Positions 8,111 to 17,137 of a stretch of DNA of 64,000 bases are shown here, piece after piece. Both the position numbers and the translations under genes were made by a program. Origin of the DNA: Firmicutes bacterium UBA5449 (GTDB taxonomy: Bacteria; Bacillota; SHA-98; UBA4971); contig DIQZ01000035.1 in the NCBI GenBank assembly GCA_002424305.1, positions 138,693-202,692 of the forward strand, given 5' to 3'. Position 1 is the stretch's first letter, and every line of letters begins with the position of its first letter. The notes beneath the pieces are model-generated. The model was given only the letters and a program-made list of their open reading frames with translations. It ran no database searches and was not told the origin of the DNA.

Positions 8111-9988
8111 TCAAGAAAATACTTTTGGTTCACTCATGATGAATTCACCGAGGGGAATCGGAAGTCCTGCTTCTTGAGACCCTTCCTCTGAAATTCCAAA
8201 GTATGCCTCCATTACCTGTCTTGCCACAGGTGCCGCATATGAAGCGCCGCCCACCCCATGCTCTATCATTACCAGAACCACTATTTCAGGCTCCTCAGCC
8301 GGTGCGTAACATGCAAACCAAGCATGACTCGGACCTTGGGGGTTTTCGGCGGTCCCTGTCTTCCCTGCCACCTGTATGGGAAACCCCTTAAATGCTCCGC
8401 GTGCAGTACCCTCAGAAACAACCTTCTCGAGACCCTCTCTGAGAATATCCCACGACTTAGTGGACACTTCCAGCCTCTTCATTACAGACGGTTGAAACTC
8501 CTTAATTATCCTACCATCGGAAGTTAGTATACTTTTTATTATCATAGGTTGATAGAGTGTACCTTCTTGTGCAATAGCTGAGTATACATTGGCAAGTTGT
8601 AACGGCGTGACAAGCAATGCCCCTTGCCCAATGGCGACGTCTAACGTCTCAAGAGGATACCATGTCTGGTCATACCCCTTAAAGTTTTTCCGTTTCCACT
8701 CCCTATCCGGCACCAGACCTGCCTGATCCCTGGGGAACATAATCATGCCCGTAGATTGTCCAAGGCCGAACCTTCTTGCGGTATTGGACAAATCGTCAAT
8801 TCCCACACGCCTTCCAAGTTCATAGAACACTATATTACAGGATTCACTGACCCCATCTATCAGATCAAGTGTACCATGGCCTCTCCCACGCTCTATGGTC
8901 CAACATGACTTACCTGAAGAGGGGTCTCTGCCTGTGCATGAGAATCTATCGTTAAGGTTTACCTTGCCATACTCAAGAGCTGCTAAAGCAGTTATGACCT
9001 TGAAGGTAGAGCCCGGAGCATACGCGTAACTGATTGCCCGATTAGGTTGCGGGCTGGGGGAAGACGAAAGAAACTCTAAGTCCTCTGAAGAAAGCCCACC
9101 TACAAACATGTTGGGGTCATATGACGGTTTGCTTACCATTGCCAGGATCTCTCCGGTGCGAGGATCCATTGCAATAACAACGCCTGCCTGTGCTTTTCTT
9201 GTTTTCTCAGACTTAGAAAGCATATCAAGTTGAGATTCAAGGGCTTTTTCAGCGGCAATTTGAATCTTACTGTCGATGGTTAGTAAAACACTATTACCTG
9301 ATATCGGTGCTACACTACCAAGAACCCTGATAGGTTGTGACAGGCTGTTAACCTCTACCTGTTCTCCACCGTCTACTCCCCTGAGATATTCCTCAAGAGC
9401 TCTTTCAATTCCAACCTTGCCTATGAGATCCCCGGGTTTGTATCCTTCATCTTTGCGCGCCTTTAGTTCATCTGCGTCGATTTCTCTTGTGTACCCTATG
9501 ACATGACTTGCAACTTCACCAAGAACATAGTCTCTAACAGGCACCTCTTCAATGATAACACCGGGAAGCTCTGTGCGTCGCTCTCCGATTATCGTGACTA
9601 CAGCCGAACTAACATCTGCCTTGATCATGATAGGTTCAAATGGACGCCTCGGAGCAGAAATCTTCTGCTCTATGGCTTCAGAGGTCATGCCAAGAATTTC
9701 GCTGAGCCAAGATACAGTCTCCTTCTTATTGGACATATCCTGCGGAACAACTGATACACAAAACGCAAGCCTGTTTGAAGCAAGCGCAACGTTATTCCTG
9801 TCAAGAATCTCACCTCTCGGAGCGAGGGAAGGAATTACTCTTACTCGATTCCCTACGGATAACGCTTCATATACACTACCCTGTACTACCTGTAAGTACC
9901 AAAGACGGGCAGCTAAAATTATGACTACTGCCATAGCCAAGTACCCTAAGAACTTGAGTCTTGCCTGGACAGGTGACAAAGATACCAT
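8111..9988 (-). CDS. mrdA: Penicillin-binding protein 2 (class B transpeptidase)
   Basis: A 625-residue class B PBP that crosslinks peptidoglycan during elongation as the RodA partner. A single N-terminal membrane anchor spans residues ~13-32. The dimerisation/pedestal region runs to ~240. Catalytic motifs of the transpeptidase are the SxxK motif STFK at 327-330, SCN at 383-385 and KTG in VAGKTGTAENPQ. Length and motif spacing are normal for PBP2/MrdA. It follows mreD by 53 bases in an mreBCD-mrdA-minCDE-rodA cluster, a classic rod-shape unit. Confidence 0.95.
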   Translation of the reverse strand: MVSLSPVQARLKFLGYLAMAVVIILAARLWYLQVVQGSVYEALSVGNRVRVIPSLAPRGEILDRNNVALASNRLAFCVSVVPQDMSNKKETVSWLSEILGMTSEAIEQKISAPRRPFEPIMIKADVSSAVVTIIGERRTELPGVIIEEVPVRDYVLGEVASHVIGYTREIDADELKARKDEGYKPGDLIGKVGIERALEEYLRGVDGGEQVEVNSLSQPIRVLGSVAPISGNSVLLTIDSKIQIAAEKALESQLDMLSKSEKTRKAQAGVVIAMDPRTGEILAMVSKPSYDPNMFVGGLSSEDLEFLSSSPSPQPNRAISYAYAPGSTFKVITALAALEYGKVNLNDRFSCTGRDPSSGKSCWTIERGRGHGTLDLIDGVSESCNIVFYELGRRVGIDDLSNTARRFGLGQSTGMIMFPRDQAGLVPDREWKRKNFKGYDQTWYPLETLDVAIGQGALLVTPLQLANVYSAIAQEGTLYQPMIIKSILTSDGRIIKEFQPSVMKRLEVSTKSWDILREGLEKVVSEGTARGAFKGFPIQVAGKTGTAENPQGPSHAWFACYAPAEEPEIVVLVMIEHGVGGASYAAPVARQVMEAYFGISEEGSQEAGLPIPLGEFIMSEPKVFS

Positions 9989-10041
9989 ATTCCCCTCCTA
10001 CCTTCAGGTAAAAGGCCGGGCTAATTCTTTATTAAGACACA

Positions 10042-10551
10042 TTACAATGATTTACGGCGTTCTGAAATCAGCTTGATATAAGAATCTAAGCTACAGGTTA
10101 TGCGCATCAAAAAAGGCGCCAGAAGAGCAGAATATGCTGCCTGAAAAACTACGGTGCCAAACACTATTTGATATGATTCGAAAGGCACACCAAAAGAACC
10201 AAGCAAGAACACTTGGAGGCATCCACCGATAAACCCCATAGCGAATACGAAAATTATGGGGACAAGCGCCCAATCTTGGAATACCTTCTGGTACGATATG
10301 CCTGCCAGATATGCAATTACCAATCGAACAACAGTAAACAACCCTAGGAACTGTCCGGATGATATGTCTTCCAGAACACCTGCCACAACCGCTACGAAAA
10401 GTCCATCCGGCCTACCGCTTAACATACTGACAAGTGTCACGAAGCTCCCAACAATATCAGGCCCTATGCCACGAATAGAAACGTACGGAATGATAGTGGT
10501 TTCAATAGCCACCATCAATATGCACAAAATGGCTAAGGCCCAGTATCTCAT
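10042..10551 (-). CDS. mreD: Rod shape-determining membrane protein MreD
   Basis: A 169-residue very hydrophobic protein with about five membrane helices, including VVAGVLEDISSGQFLGLFTV, a stretch conserved in MreD. It is part of the elongasome that links MreB filaments to PBP2/RodA. The start overlaps the mreC stop by four bases, and mrdA follows. Identity rests on composition plus position between mreC and mrdA. Confidence 0.9.
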   Translation of the reverse strand: MRYWALAILCILMVAIETTIIPYVSIRGIGPDIVGSFVTLVSMLSGRPDGLFVAVVAGVLEDISSGQFLGLFTVVRLVIAYLAGISYQKVFQDWALVPIIFVFAMGFIGGCLQVFLLGSFGVPFESYQIVFGTVVFQAAYSALLAPFLMRITCSLDSYIKLISERRKSL

Positions 10552-11426
10552 GGTTTGTCAGACTCCCCTTCAGGCACAGGCATGTCAGGAGAATCAGATG
10601 GTTCCAAAATGATGAGCACTTCTTCCAATCTCGCAAAATCAGCGGCAGGCTTAAGACGCGCTGCAGAGCCCACCCCGTACTTTCCGGGGATAAGCTCAAC
10701 AATCTCTCCTATTATCAAACCTTTAGGGTAAATTCCCCCCAGCCCGGAAGACAAGATCTTATCTCCTATGCTAAACTCAGATTCCATTGCCAGGCATTTT
10801 ACAAGACACATTCCGGGCGCTCCCGGATCACCTTCAACAAGAACCAAAGAGCGAGTATGTTGGACACCTCCCCCAACAGCACTGCGAGGGTCTATGATTA
10901 AAAGCACATTGGCAGTGCTCGTGGAAACCGACATTACCCGCCCTAGAAGACCTTCACAAGACACAACAGACATGTCCTTCTTAACGCCATGGCCTGTCCC
11001 CTTGTTTATAGTAACTGTGTTAAGCCAATTACCCGGATCTCTGGCAATGACCTCCGCTGCCAATGTCTCATGAGACATCTTCTCCTGAAAGCTGAGCAGT
11101 CTTCTCAGTCTTATGTTTTCAAGTCTCTGCTCCTCAAGGTATACGTTTTCAGCTTGGAGCTCTGCTACTTCCCGCTTCAAAACATCATTTTCAATTATTA
11201 GGACACCTAAATTAGCGACAGTCCTACCAATGTTATTTACCCAACTGGCAGCATGCAAGAAGCCTGTCTGTACAGGTGCGAGAATTTCACGAACGACATG
11301 TTCCACCGGGGTTATCCGATCTCGTTCACCTGAAGTCATATAGATAGTAGCAACCAAAGCCAGTGCTGCTAGCGCCAGGAGCACCACGTAAGTCTTACGC
11401 CCGCCGGATTCGTGTTGCACAACCAA
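10548..11426 (-). CDS. mreC: Rod shape-determining protein MreC
   Basis: A 292-residue bitopic protein that organises the elongasome outside the membrane. It has an N-terminal membrane helix (TYVVLLALAALALVATIYM), a coiled coil rich in Glu/Leu (VLKREVAELQAENVYLEEQ), and the double beta-barrel with VIARDPGNWLNTVTINKG and LLIIDPRSAVGG. The start is non-ATG: TTG at 11426 or GTG six bases on, both near AGGGG. The acidic C-terminal tail is not conserved. It follows mreB by 15 bases. Confidence 0.93.
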   Translation of the reverse strand: MVVQHESGGRKTYVVLLALAALALVATIYMTSGERDRITPVEHVVREILAPVQTGFLHAASWVNNIGRTVANLGVLIIENDVLKREVAELQAENVYLEEQRLENIRLRRLLSFQEKMSHETLAAEVIARDPGNWLNTVTINKGTGHGVKKDMSVVSCEGLLGRVMSVSTSTANVLLIIDPRSAVGGGVQHTRSLVLVEGDPGAPGMCLVKCLAMESEFSIGDKILSSGLGGIYPKGLIIGEIVELIPGKYGVGSAARLKPAADFARLEEVLIILEPSDSPDMPVPEGESDKP

Positions 11427-11441
11427 GTCACCCCTGCTGCG

Positions 11442-12491
11442 CTATTTTCGTTGACCTACCCCAAAAGAACTGGTAAGCAAACGCCTGTACTTCTTGAAAC
11501 TGTCAAGTGCCATACCTGCACCGCGCACAACACAAGTAAGTGGATCTTCAGCGCGGATGACAGATATTCCGGTTACCTCTTGAAGCACAAAATCAAATCC
11601 CTCAATAAGAGAGCCTCCTCCCGATAATACCATGCCTTTATCAATTATGTCAGCTGCAAGTTCAGGCGGGGTCTTTTCCAAGGTTTGCTTCACGCCTTCC
11701 ATTATCTCAGCAAGTGGATCTTGAAGAGCCTGCTCAATTTCACCGGATGTAACTTGTACAGCCTTCGGCAAACCGGTAACCATATCTCTACCTTTAACGT
11801 CCATAGTCTTCTTGGGGTCACTACATGAAGCCGCACCTATGGTTTTCTTCACATTCTCGGCTGTTTTCAGCCCGATTACAACATTATGAATCTTCTTTAC
11901 ATACTGCATTATGGTGTCGTCCATCTCGTCCCCTGCAACCCTAATAGATCTGGACACTACAATACCACCTAATGAAATCACAGCAATCTCCGTTGTGCCC
12001 CCGCCTATATCAACAATCATATTGCCAGACGGCCTGAACACAGGCAACCCTGCGCCGATAGCCGCAGCGAGCGGCTCTTCAATCACATATGCTTCTCTGG
12101 CCCCTGCCTGTAATGCAGCGTCTACTACCGCCCTTTTCTCAACCTCGGTAACACCTGAGGGCACTCCGATAATAACTCTGGGACGAACAAGTCCCTTACC
12201 ATTATGAGCCTTAACAACGAAGTGACGCAACATCAACTCAGTCATGTCAAAGTCAGCTATTACGCCGTCTCTAAGCGGGCGAATCACATTGATGTTACCC
12301 GGGGTCTTCCCCACCATTCGGTTTGCTTCTTCCCCTGCCTGAAGTAAACCTCCTGAATCCTTACGAATCGCCACAACTGAAGGCTCTCGAAGTACTACAC
12401 CCGCTCCCTTTATGTAAACTAAGGAATTCGCAGTCCCCAGATCAATGGCAAGGTCCCTGGAAAACAGCGCAAGAATTGGGTCAAGAATCAT
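11442..12491 (-). CDS. mreB: Rod shape-determining actin homologue MreB
   Basis: A 349-residue bacterial actin that directs lateral wall synthesis. The phosphate-1 motif DLAIDLGTANSLVY is at the N-terminus. VIIGVPSGVTEVEKRAV, MIVDIGGGTTEIAVISLGGIV and GMVLSGGGSLIEGFD follow. I chose ATG 12491 (MILDPILALF) because GGAG lies ten bases upstream and homologues start here; an in-frame upstream start would overlap radC. It leads mreB-mreC-mreD-mrdA. Confidence 0.96.
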   Translation of the reverse strand: MILDPILALFSRDLAIDLGTANSLVYIKGAGVVLREPSVVAIRKDSGGLLQAGEEANRMVGKTPGNINVIRPLRDGVIADFDMTELMLRHFVVKAHNGKGLVRPRVIIGVPSGVTEVEKRAVVDAALQAGAREAYVIEEPLAAAIGAGLPVFRPSGNMIVDIGGGTTEIAVISLGGIVVSRSIRVAGDEMDDTIMQYVKKIHNVVIGLKTAENVKKTIGAASCSDPKKTMDVKGRDMVTGLPKAVQVTSGEIEQALQDPLAEIMEGVKQTLEKTPPELAADIIDKGMVLSGGGSLIEGFDFVLQEVTGISVIRAEDPLTCVVRGAGMALDSFKKYRRLLTSSFGVGQRK

Positions 12492-12510
12492 GCTACGTAT
12501 TCTCCTTTCT

Positions 12511-13296
12511 TCACGCGTCAATCTCGATATTATCGGGCTCCGGGGACTCATGGTTCATTGAAGCTATCATGCGACTTTCCACCGGCCCTCTATTCATGAA
12601 GCCAAGCTCCTTAAGACTTTCATATCTATTGTCTCCGACGATTATGTGGTCGAGAACTTCAATACCTAGAATTAATCCACAACTCGCCAGTCGACGTGTG
12701 ATAGCAATATCAGCATCGCTGGGAGTAGGGTCACCACTTGGATGATTATGAGCAAGAATCACTCGAGCGCAGTTCCTTCTCACACATTCCTTAAAGACCT
12801 CCCTGGGGTGGGCGAGAGAACTGTCAAGACAACCTATGGAAATGGTAACTACATCTTCTACCTTGTTCTTTGCGTTCAGTATTACAACTCTGAAATGCTC
12901 CCTGTCCAGATAGCGCATATCCCCGACTATCAGTTCCGCTACATCATGAGGACCATCTATCCGGACGAGATCCTCAGGTTCAAGCATAAAGGCTCTTCTG
13001 CCCAGCTCTATTGCAGCCCTGACTTGGACGGCTTTCGCAGGCCCAATCCCCCTATGGGTTGCCAAATCGTGAGTGGAAGTGGAAGCAATACCCCGAATGC
13101 CTCCAAATGTCTGCAGTACAGAGTTGGCAAGGCTTAGAGCAGATTGCCCACGCACCCCGGTACGTAAAATGATTGACATGAGTTCTGCTGAGGAAAGGGC
13201 GCCAGGACCCACACGGAGAAGGCGCTCTCTTGGTCTTTCCCCCGCCGGCATCTGCTTGATAGTGATTGATACCTCATCCTTAGGTTTCCGAGGCAA
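12511..13296 (-). CDS. radC: RadC/YsxA family JAB1/MPN-domain protein
   Basis: A 261-residue protein with an N-terminal helix-hairpin-helix-like region (HRGIGPAKAVQVRAAIELGRR) and a C-terminal JAMM metal site (HNHPSGDPTPSDAD, residues ~200-213). The family was first linked to DNA repair, but that role is not supported in E. coli and the function is unsettled. The maf-radC-mreBCD order matches Bacillus, supporting the call. It follows maf by six bases. Confidence 0.93.
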   Translation of the reverse strand: MPRKPKDEVSITIKQMPAGERPRERLLRVGPGALSSAELMSIILRTGVRGQSALSLANSVLQTFGGIRGIASTSTHDLATHRGIGPAKAVQVRAAIELGRRAFMLEPEDLVRIDGPHDVAELIVGDMRYLDREHFRVVILNAKNKVEDVVTISIGCLDSSLAHPREVFKECVRRNCARVILAHNHPSGDPTPSDADIAITRRLASCGLILGIEVLDHIIVGDNRYESLKELGFMNRGPVESRMIASMNHESPEPDNIEIDA

Positions 13297-13302
13297 GCCT
13301 TG

Positions 13303-13926
13303 TCACCTCCTGAATATCTCATCATAAATATTAATCCCAATATCATAGAATATATTTACCAGTTTTGCCAATGGCAGGCCAACCACATTGAAGTAACAAC
13401 CCTTGATGCTTTCTATGAATATTCCGCCGCTCCCCTGTATCGCGTAAGCGCCGGCTTTCCCCAGTGGTTCGCCACTGCGAACATAGGCACTGATTGCTTC
13501 AGGAGTGAGTTGTCTCATTCGGACTTGTGTCGCGTCATGGCATGACGCGCTTGCGCCTGTAGATGCGTCCACCACAGTCAGACCTGTTACAACCTGATGC
13601 CAACTGCCTGAGAGAAGCCTTAGCATATCCCCGGCTGCATCTTCATTTTCCGGTTTGCCAAGAATCACATCGTCATGAACAACCACTGTATCAGCTGCTA
13701 TTATCACTCTATCAGTAAAATATCTTGTTACATGCTGAGCTTTCGCCCGGGAAAGGGATATTACCTTATCTACAGGGCTCTCAGAAGCAATGTCATCTTC
13801 GCGGATTCTGCTGGGCACAACTTCGAACTTGAGACCAATCTGTCTTAATAGGGCAGCCCGCGCAGGTGAAGCAGAAGCCAGCACAAATCTTGGACTCATC
13901 CCGTCTGTGTCAAAATGATTCATCAT
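13303..13926 (-). CDS. maf: Maf/YhdE family nucleoside triphosphate pyrophosphatase
   Basis: A 207-residue house-cleaning pyrophosphatase that hydrolyses non-canonical or modified nucleotides (dTTP/UTP-like substrates in close homologues). The N-terminal SASPARAALLRQIGLKFEVVPS and DTVVVHDDVILGKPENEDAA motifs, with the catalytic Asp in IIAADTVV, are diagnostic. Lies between apbE and radC; the six-base gap to radC suggests one transcript. Confidence 0.93.
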   Translation of the reverse strand: MMNHFDTDGMSPRFVLASASPARAALLRQIGLKFEVVPSRIREDDIASESPVDKVISLSRAKAQHVTRYFTDRVIIAADTVVVHDDVILGKPENEDAAGDMLRLLSGSWHQVVTGLTVVDASTGASASCHDATQVRMRQLTPEAISAYVRSGEPLGKAGAYAIQGSGGIFIESIKGCYFNVVGLPLAKLVNIFYDIGINIYDEIFRR

Positions 13927-13932
13927 ACGCGC

Positions 13933-15102
13933 CTACATTTCGTTGAAGCCTGTAGAAAATATCGTATTCCCGGCGCTGTCCACAATCATAGCTGAGATTC
14001 CCTCCAAAGTTTCGACAAACTTGATCCCTTCATCCGGCCCCAGCACAAAAACAGCTGTAGACAGCATGTCCGCACATAAGGCATCCTCAGCTAACACAGT
14101 TACGCTCCTTACCATCTCAACCGGCATCCCTGTTTTTGGATCCAGGATGTGGTGATATCTCTTACCATCATGCTCAAAGAATCTTTCATAATCCCCGGAA
14201 GTAGCTACTGCATGATTAACTACAGATAACGTTGGACCGATGGTATCATTCATGCTTTCGCCTCTGGGATCGCGGATACCGATTTGCCATGGTTCTCCGT
14301 CAGGACGGGAACCAATGCTAACAATATTCCCCCCGGCGTCAATCAACGCATGGGAGATTCCACATTCCGAAAGAGCCTGTGCTCCTTTTAAGGCTGCATA
14401 TCCCTTAGCAATCCCACCTAGATCAATTGACATCCCTTGCATAGGTAACCTGACAGTCCTATTTTCAGAGTCAAGCTCGACAAGATCCCACCCTACCAGA
14501 GCACGAGCTTGCTCTATTTCCTCAACGGTGGGAACGGTAGGATTTTCGCCACCAAAACCCCACACATCCATGAGCGGACCTATTGTAATATCAAAGGCGC
14601 CTTGTGTAAGATCCGCCCACCGAATAGCCTCCTCTACAACATGAAACGTCTCATCGTTGACTCTAACAGGATCGCCTCCGGCTGCCTGATTTATGCGTGA
14701 TACGTCGCTATCAGGAATGTGCCTGCTCATAAGGGATTCAATCTCGTGCATCTCGTCAAATGCTGCCTGAATTGCCTGCTCCGGGTTTAATCCTACTGCC
14801 CGAATAGAAACAAAAGTATCCATCAAAAACTCACTTCGTGAACTCTCTTTGCTATCTAGTTCCGTTTTCACCGGAGCGTTCTCAATATTTGTCGGAGTGT
14901 TCGTAAAATCTAAAGGAAACTTCCGGGGCAAATTCCGAATTGCCCATGTGAAGCCATACGAGCTGCTTGACTGGATCACCACGTATCCGGCTATGAAAAC
15001 AACTGCTATTAGGAGAACCCATAAGCATAAACGTCTACGTCGTCTCGTACTCTCCCTATGCCGCTTGCCATACTCCCACTTCAAGCAAAAACCGCCCCCC
15101 AT
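13933..15102 (-). CDS. apbE: ApbE-type FAD:protein FMN transferase
   Basis: A ~389-residue enzyme that attaches FMN covalently to a Thr of target proteins, here most likely RnfG and RnfD. After a basic stretch (RRRRRLCLW), one membrane helix (VLLIAVVFIAGYVVI) anchors an extracytoplasmic domain. FLMDTFVSIRAVG, GAFDITIGPLMDVWGFG, IDLGGIAKGYAALKG and ALIDAGGNIVSIG are typical ApbE motifs. I chose ATG 15102 because AGGAG lies just upstream; longer starts at 15135 and 15180 lack one. The rnf operon beginning 540 bases away provides the expected substrates. Confidence 0.92.
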   Translation of the reverse strand: MGGGFCLKWEYGKRHRESTRRRRRLCLWVLLIAVVFIAGYVVIQSSSSYGFTWAIRNLPRKFPLDFTNTPTNIENAPVKTELDSKESSRSEFLMDTFVSIRAVGLNPEQAIQAAFDEMHEIESLMSRHIPDSDVSRINQAAGGDPVRVNDETFHVVEEAIRWADLTQGAFDITIGPLMDVWGFGGENPTVPTVEEIEQARALVGWDLVELDSENRTVRLPMQGMSIDLGGIAKGYAALKGAQALSECGISHALIDAGGNIVSIGSRPDGEPWQIGIRDPRGESMNDTIGPTLSVVNHAVATSGDYERFFEHDGKRYHHILDPKTGMPVEMVRSVTVLAEDALCADMLSTAVFVLGPDEGIKFVETLEGISAMIVDSAGNTIFSTGFNEM

Positions 15103-15257
15103 GACACTCCTGGAATTCAGTGTATCACTTCTCATATGCAGTGACAAGCAGCCATTTTGGGCTAACCCGAAGTTCCTCACGCCAGAAAAGGATGATGTTT
15201 AGGTTAGCGCATGTTGGTAATGCTAACTACAAACGATCCCGAAGGGAAGTGGGTCTC

Positions 15258-15488
15258 GTGGCAAAGAAAAAGAAGAATAAGGAACGTTCAAAGGCAGTAC
15301 GGGAAATTGACAGGCTGAAGTTTGAAACTGCGGAGCAGCTTGGCCTAAGTGATGATTTGAGAGACCCTGATGAGCTTACAGTGAGAGAAGCAGGCAAAGT
15401 TGGAGGAGCTATGGTAAGGAAATTAGTGAAAAAGGGGAAACGCGCCATTGCCAAGGAAGCTTCAAGAAGGCCTGAAGACAATCTTTAA
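15258..15488 (+). CDS. Alpha/beta-type small acid-soluble spore protein
   Basis: A ~76-residue basic protein. The core KFETAEQLGLSDDL resembles the GPR protease recognition region, and LTVREAGKVGGAMVRKLV matches the second conserved block of alpha/beta SASPs, which coat and protect spore DNA. The N-terminus is unusually lysine-rich (AKKKKNKERSK). The GTG at 15258 gives a family-like length; an in-frame GTG sits at 15249 and a longer ATG at 15120 would run through the apbE promoter region. It is one of five plus-strand genes, divergent from apbE and convergent with rnf. Expression in the forespore (sigma-G) is expected from family, but I could not identify the promoter with confidence. Confidence 0.82.
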   Translation: MAKKKKNKERSKAVREIDRLKFETAEQLGLSDDLRDPDELTVREAGKVGGAMVRKLVKKGKRAIAKEASRRPEDNL

Positions 15489-15540
15489 GTAAGCCATAAC
15501 AGATCCATGCCACTCCTGAGGGGCACATAATGGACTGGAG

Positions 15541-15591
15541 GTTGCCGGTGTTTGCAGGCACAATACAAAGACCCTGCCAACCACCGGCAAC
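15541..15591. terminator. Inverted repeat between convergent spore gene and rnf operon
   Basis: Perfect 10-bp arms GTTGCCGGTG (15541-15550) and CACCGGCAAC (15582-15591) flank a 31-base loop, inside which GCAGG and CCTGC can also pair. It lies between the stop of the spore protein gene (15488) and the stop of rnfB (15642), so a bidirectional terminator is the simple reading. There is no strong T-tract on either side, which makes this uncertain. Confidence 0.5.
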
Positions 15592-15641
15592 TCTCATTTA
15601 TTGCAAACCTCAAAAACGCCTGTTATACAGCCGATTCTCTA

Positions 15642-16469
15642 CTAACTTACATGAACGGCTTTGTCCGGAACAGTATCATCTCTCATTGTTATGCACTTCG
15701 TTGGGCATTTCTCAACGCAAATACCGCAACTATCGCATTCTGCGCAATTAATAACAGCAAGATTATCCTCAAGTGTAATAGCACCTTTCGGACATGCCTT
15801 TACACATATTCCACACCCAATGCATCCAATCTTGCAGGTCTTTCTAACCTCAGCGCCCCTTATCTTTGAGCGACAAAGCACTGTAACATCCTGCGATGCG
15901 GGTACCAGCTGAATGATCCCCCTGGGACACGCGTCAACACACATACCGCAGGATGTGCATTTTGCCTCATCGACAATGGGAAGTCCGTTTGGCCCCATCT
16001 GAATGGCACCAAACTTACATGCGTCGGTACAAGATCCCATACCAAGACATCCGTACGTGCATGCCTTAGCACCTCCTGCCACTGAATTCTGAGCCCTACA
16101 TTGGGCAAGTCCGTCATAGACGAACCTTAGCCCGCATTTATCAGAATCACCCTGGCAGAAAACCCTTGCTACCTTCCTCTCTGTCTGCGGCGCAGGTTCA
16201 ACTCCCATCACACTTGCGATCTTGGACGCTACTTTGCCGCCGGAAACCGGACACCCGTTGACAGGCGCGTCCCCTGCTACTATTGAGGCAGCTAAACCGC
16301 TACAGCCGGGAAATCCGCATGCACCACAATTGGCCCCCGGCAAAAGTTGCACTATTTCATCCTGCCTCGGATCCTGTTCCACTTGAAACTTCTTTGCTGC
16401 AACAGCAAGCACTATTCCAAAGACTGCTCCGGTCAGTCCAAGAACCACCACTGCTTGTACAACACCCAC
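15642..16469 (-). CDS. rnfB: Rnf complex ferredoxin-type subunit RnfB
   Basis: A 275-residue iron-sulfur subunit that accepts electrons from reduced ferredoxin. It has an N-terminal membrane helix, then the CGACGFPGC four-Fe-four-S domain. Next comes a middle cysteine-rich region (CTYGCLGMGSC), followed by ferredoxin motifs CTSCGMCVDACP, CIGCGICVKACP and CDSCGICVEKCP. This long form is typical of clostridial and acetogen Rnf. It is the last gene of rnfCDGEAB. Confidence 0.96.
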   Translation of the reverse strand: MGVVQAVVVLGLTGAVFGIVLAVAAKKFQVEQDPRQDEIVQLLPGANCGACGFPGCSGLAASIVAGDAPVNGCPVSGGKVASKIASVMGVEPAPQTERKVARVFCQGDSDKCGLRFVYDGLAQCRAQNSVAGGAKACTYGCLGMGSCTDACKFGAIQMGPNGLPIVDEAKCTSCGMCVDACPRGIIQLVPASQDVTVLCRSKIRGAEVRKTCKIGCIGCGICVKACPKGAITLEDNLAVINCAECDSCGICVEKCPTKCITMRDDTVPDKAVHVS

Positions 16470-16492
16470 CTGATATCACCTCTCCTCGCCGC

Positions 16493-17092
16493 CTACATCA
16501 CTCCGAATAAGGCCTCTAACCTGAAGCCGGCAAAGCCCAGAAACGCCATTGACATGAGTCCGGCAGTAATCAGGGCTATGGGAAAGCCTTTTAGAGATTC
16601 GGGGATCTCGCTGAGTTCCATTCGCTCCCTAATGGCAGCAAACAGCAATATGGCGAGTGCGAATCCTGATGCACCTGCAACGCCGTTAATAGCAGCTTCA
16701 AGTAAGCTGTAGCTTTCCGATACATTTAGAAGTGTTACGCCAAGAACTGCACAGTTTGTCGTAATCAATGGAAGATATATCCCTAAGGCTTGATACAGCG
16801 GTGGGCTTGATTTTTGTATTACCATCTCCACCAGTTGCACTAAAGCCGCGATAATGAGAATAAAGCCAATCGTCTGAAGGTATTCAAGTCCCAATGGGAC
16901 AAGAATCATGTTATGAAAGAACCATGTTACCACTGAAGCAAGGCCCATGACAAAGATTACGGCAATACTCATTCCCGCAGCTGTTTCAACCCGCTGGGAT
17001 ATACCGATAAACGGACAAATCCCAAGAAACCTGGACAAAATGAAGTTATTTAGCAGTACTCCACCAAAGAATATAACAAGCAACTTCCCCAT
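16493..17092 (-). CDS. rnfA: Rnf complex membrane subunit RnfA
   Basis: A 199-residue integral membrane subunit with about six helices, homologous to RnfE and NqrE. NNFILSRFLGICPFIG near the N-terminus and the half-helix region TTNCAVLGVTLL are conserved and hold the intramembrane iron-sulfur cluster cysteines. It takes part in ion translocation driven by ferredoxin:NAD+ oxidoreduction. Lies between rnfE and rnfB; a 45-base gap separates it from rnfE. Confidence 0.95.
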   Translation of the reverse strand: MGKLLVIFFGGVLLNNFILSRFLGICPFIGISQRVETAAGMSIAVIFVMGLASVVTWFFHNMILVPLGLEYLQTIGFILIIAALVQLVEMVIQKSSPPLYQALGIYLPLITTNCAVLGVTLLNVSESYSLLEAAINGVAGASGFALAILLFAAIRERMELSEIPESLKGFPIALITAGLMSMAFLGFAGFRLEALFGVM

Positions 17093-17137
17093 TTACTATC
17101 CCCCCGGTCTCACCTGAACTAGGCTTATCATTGCGTC

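Noticed and set aside
15160..15257. Sigma-G promoter for the spore protein gene
   Set aside because: No pair of hexamers with convincing match and spacing; AATGCTA is a weak -10 at best.
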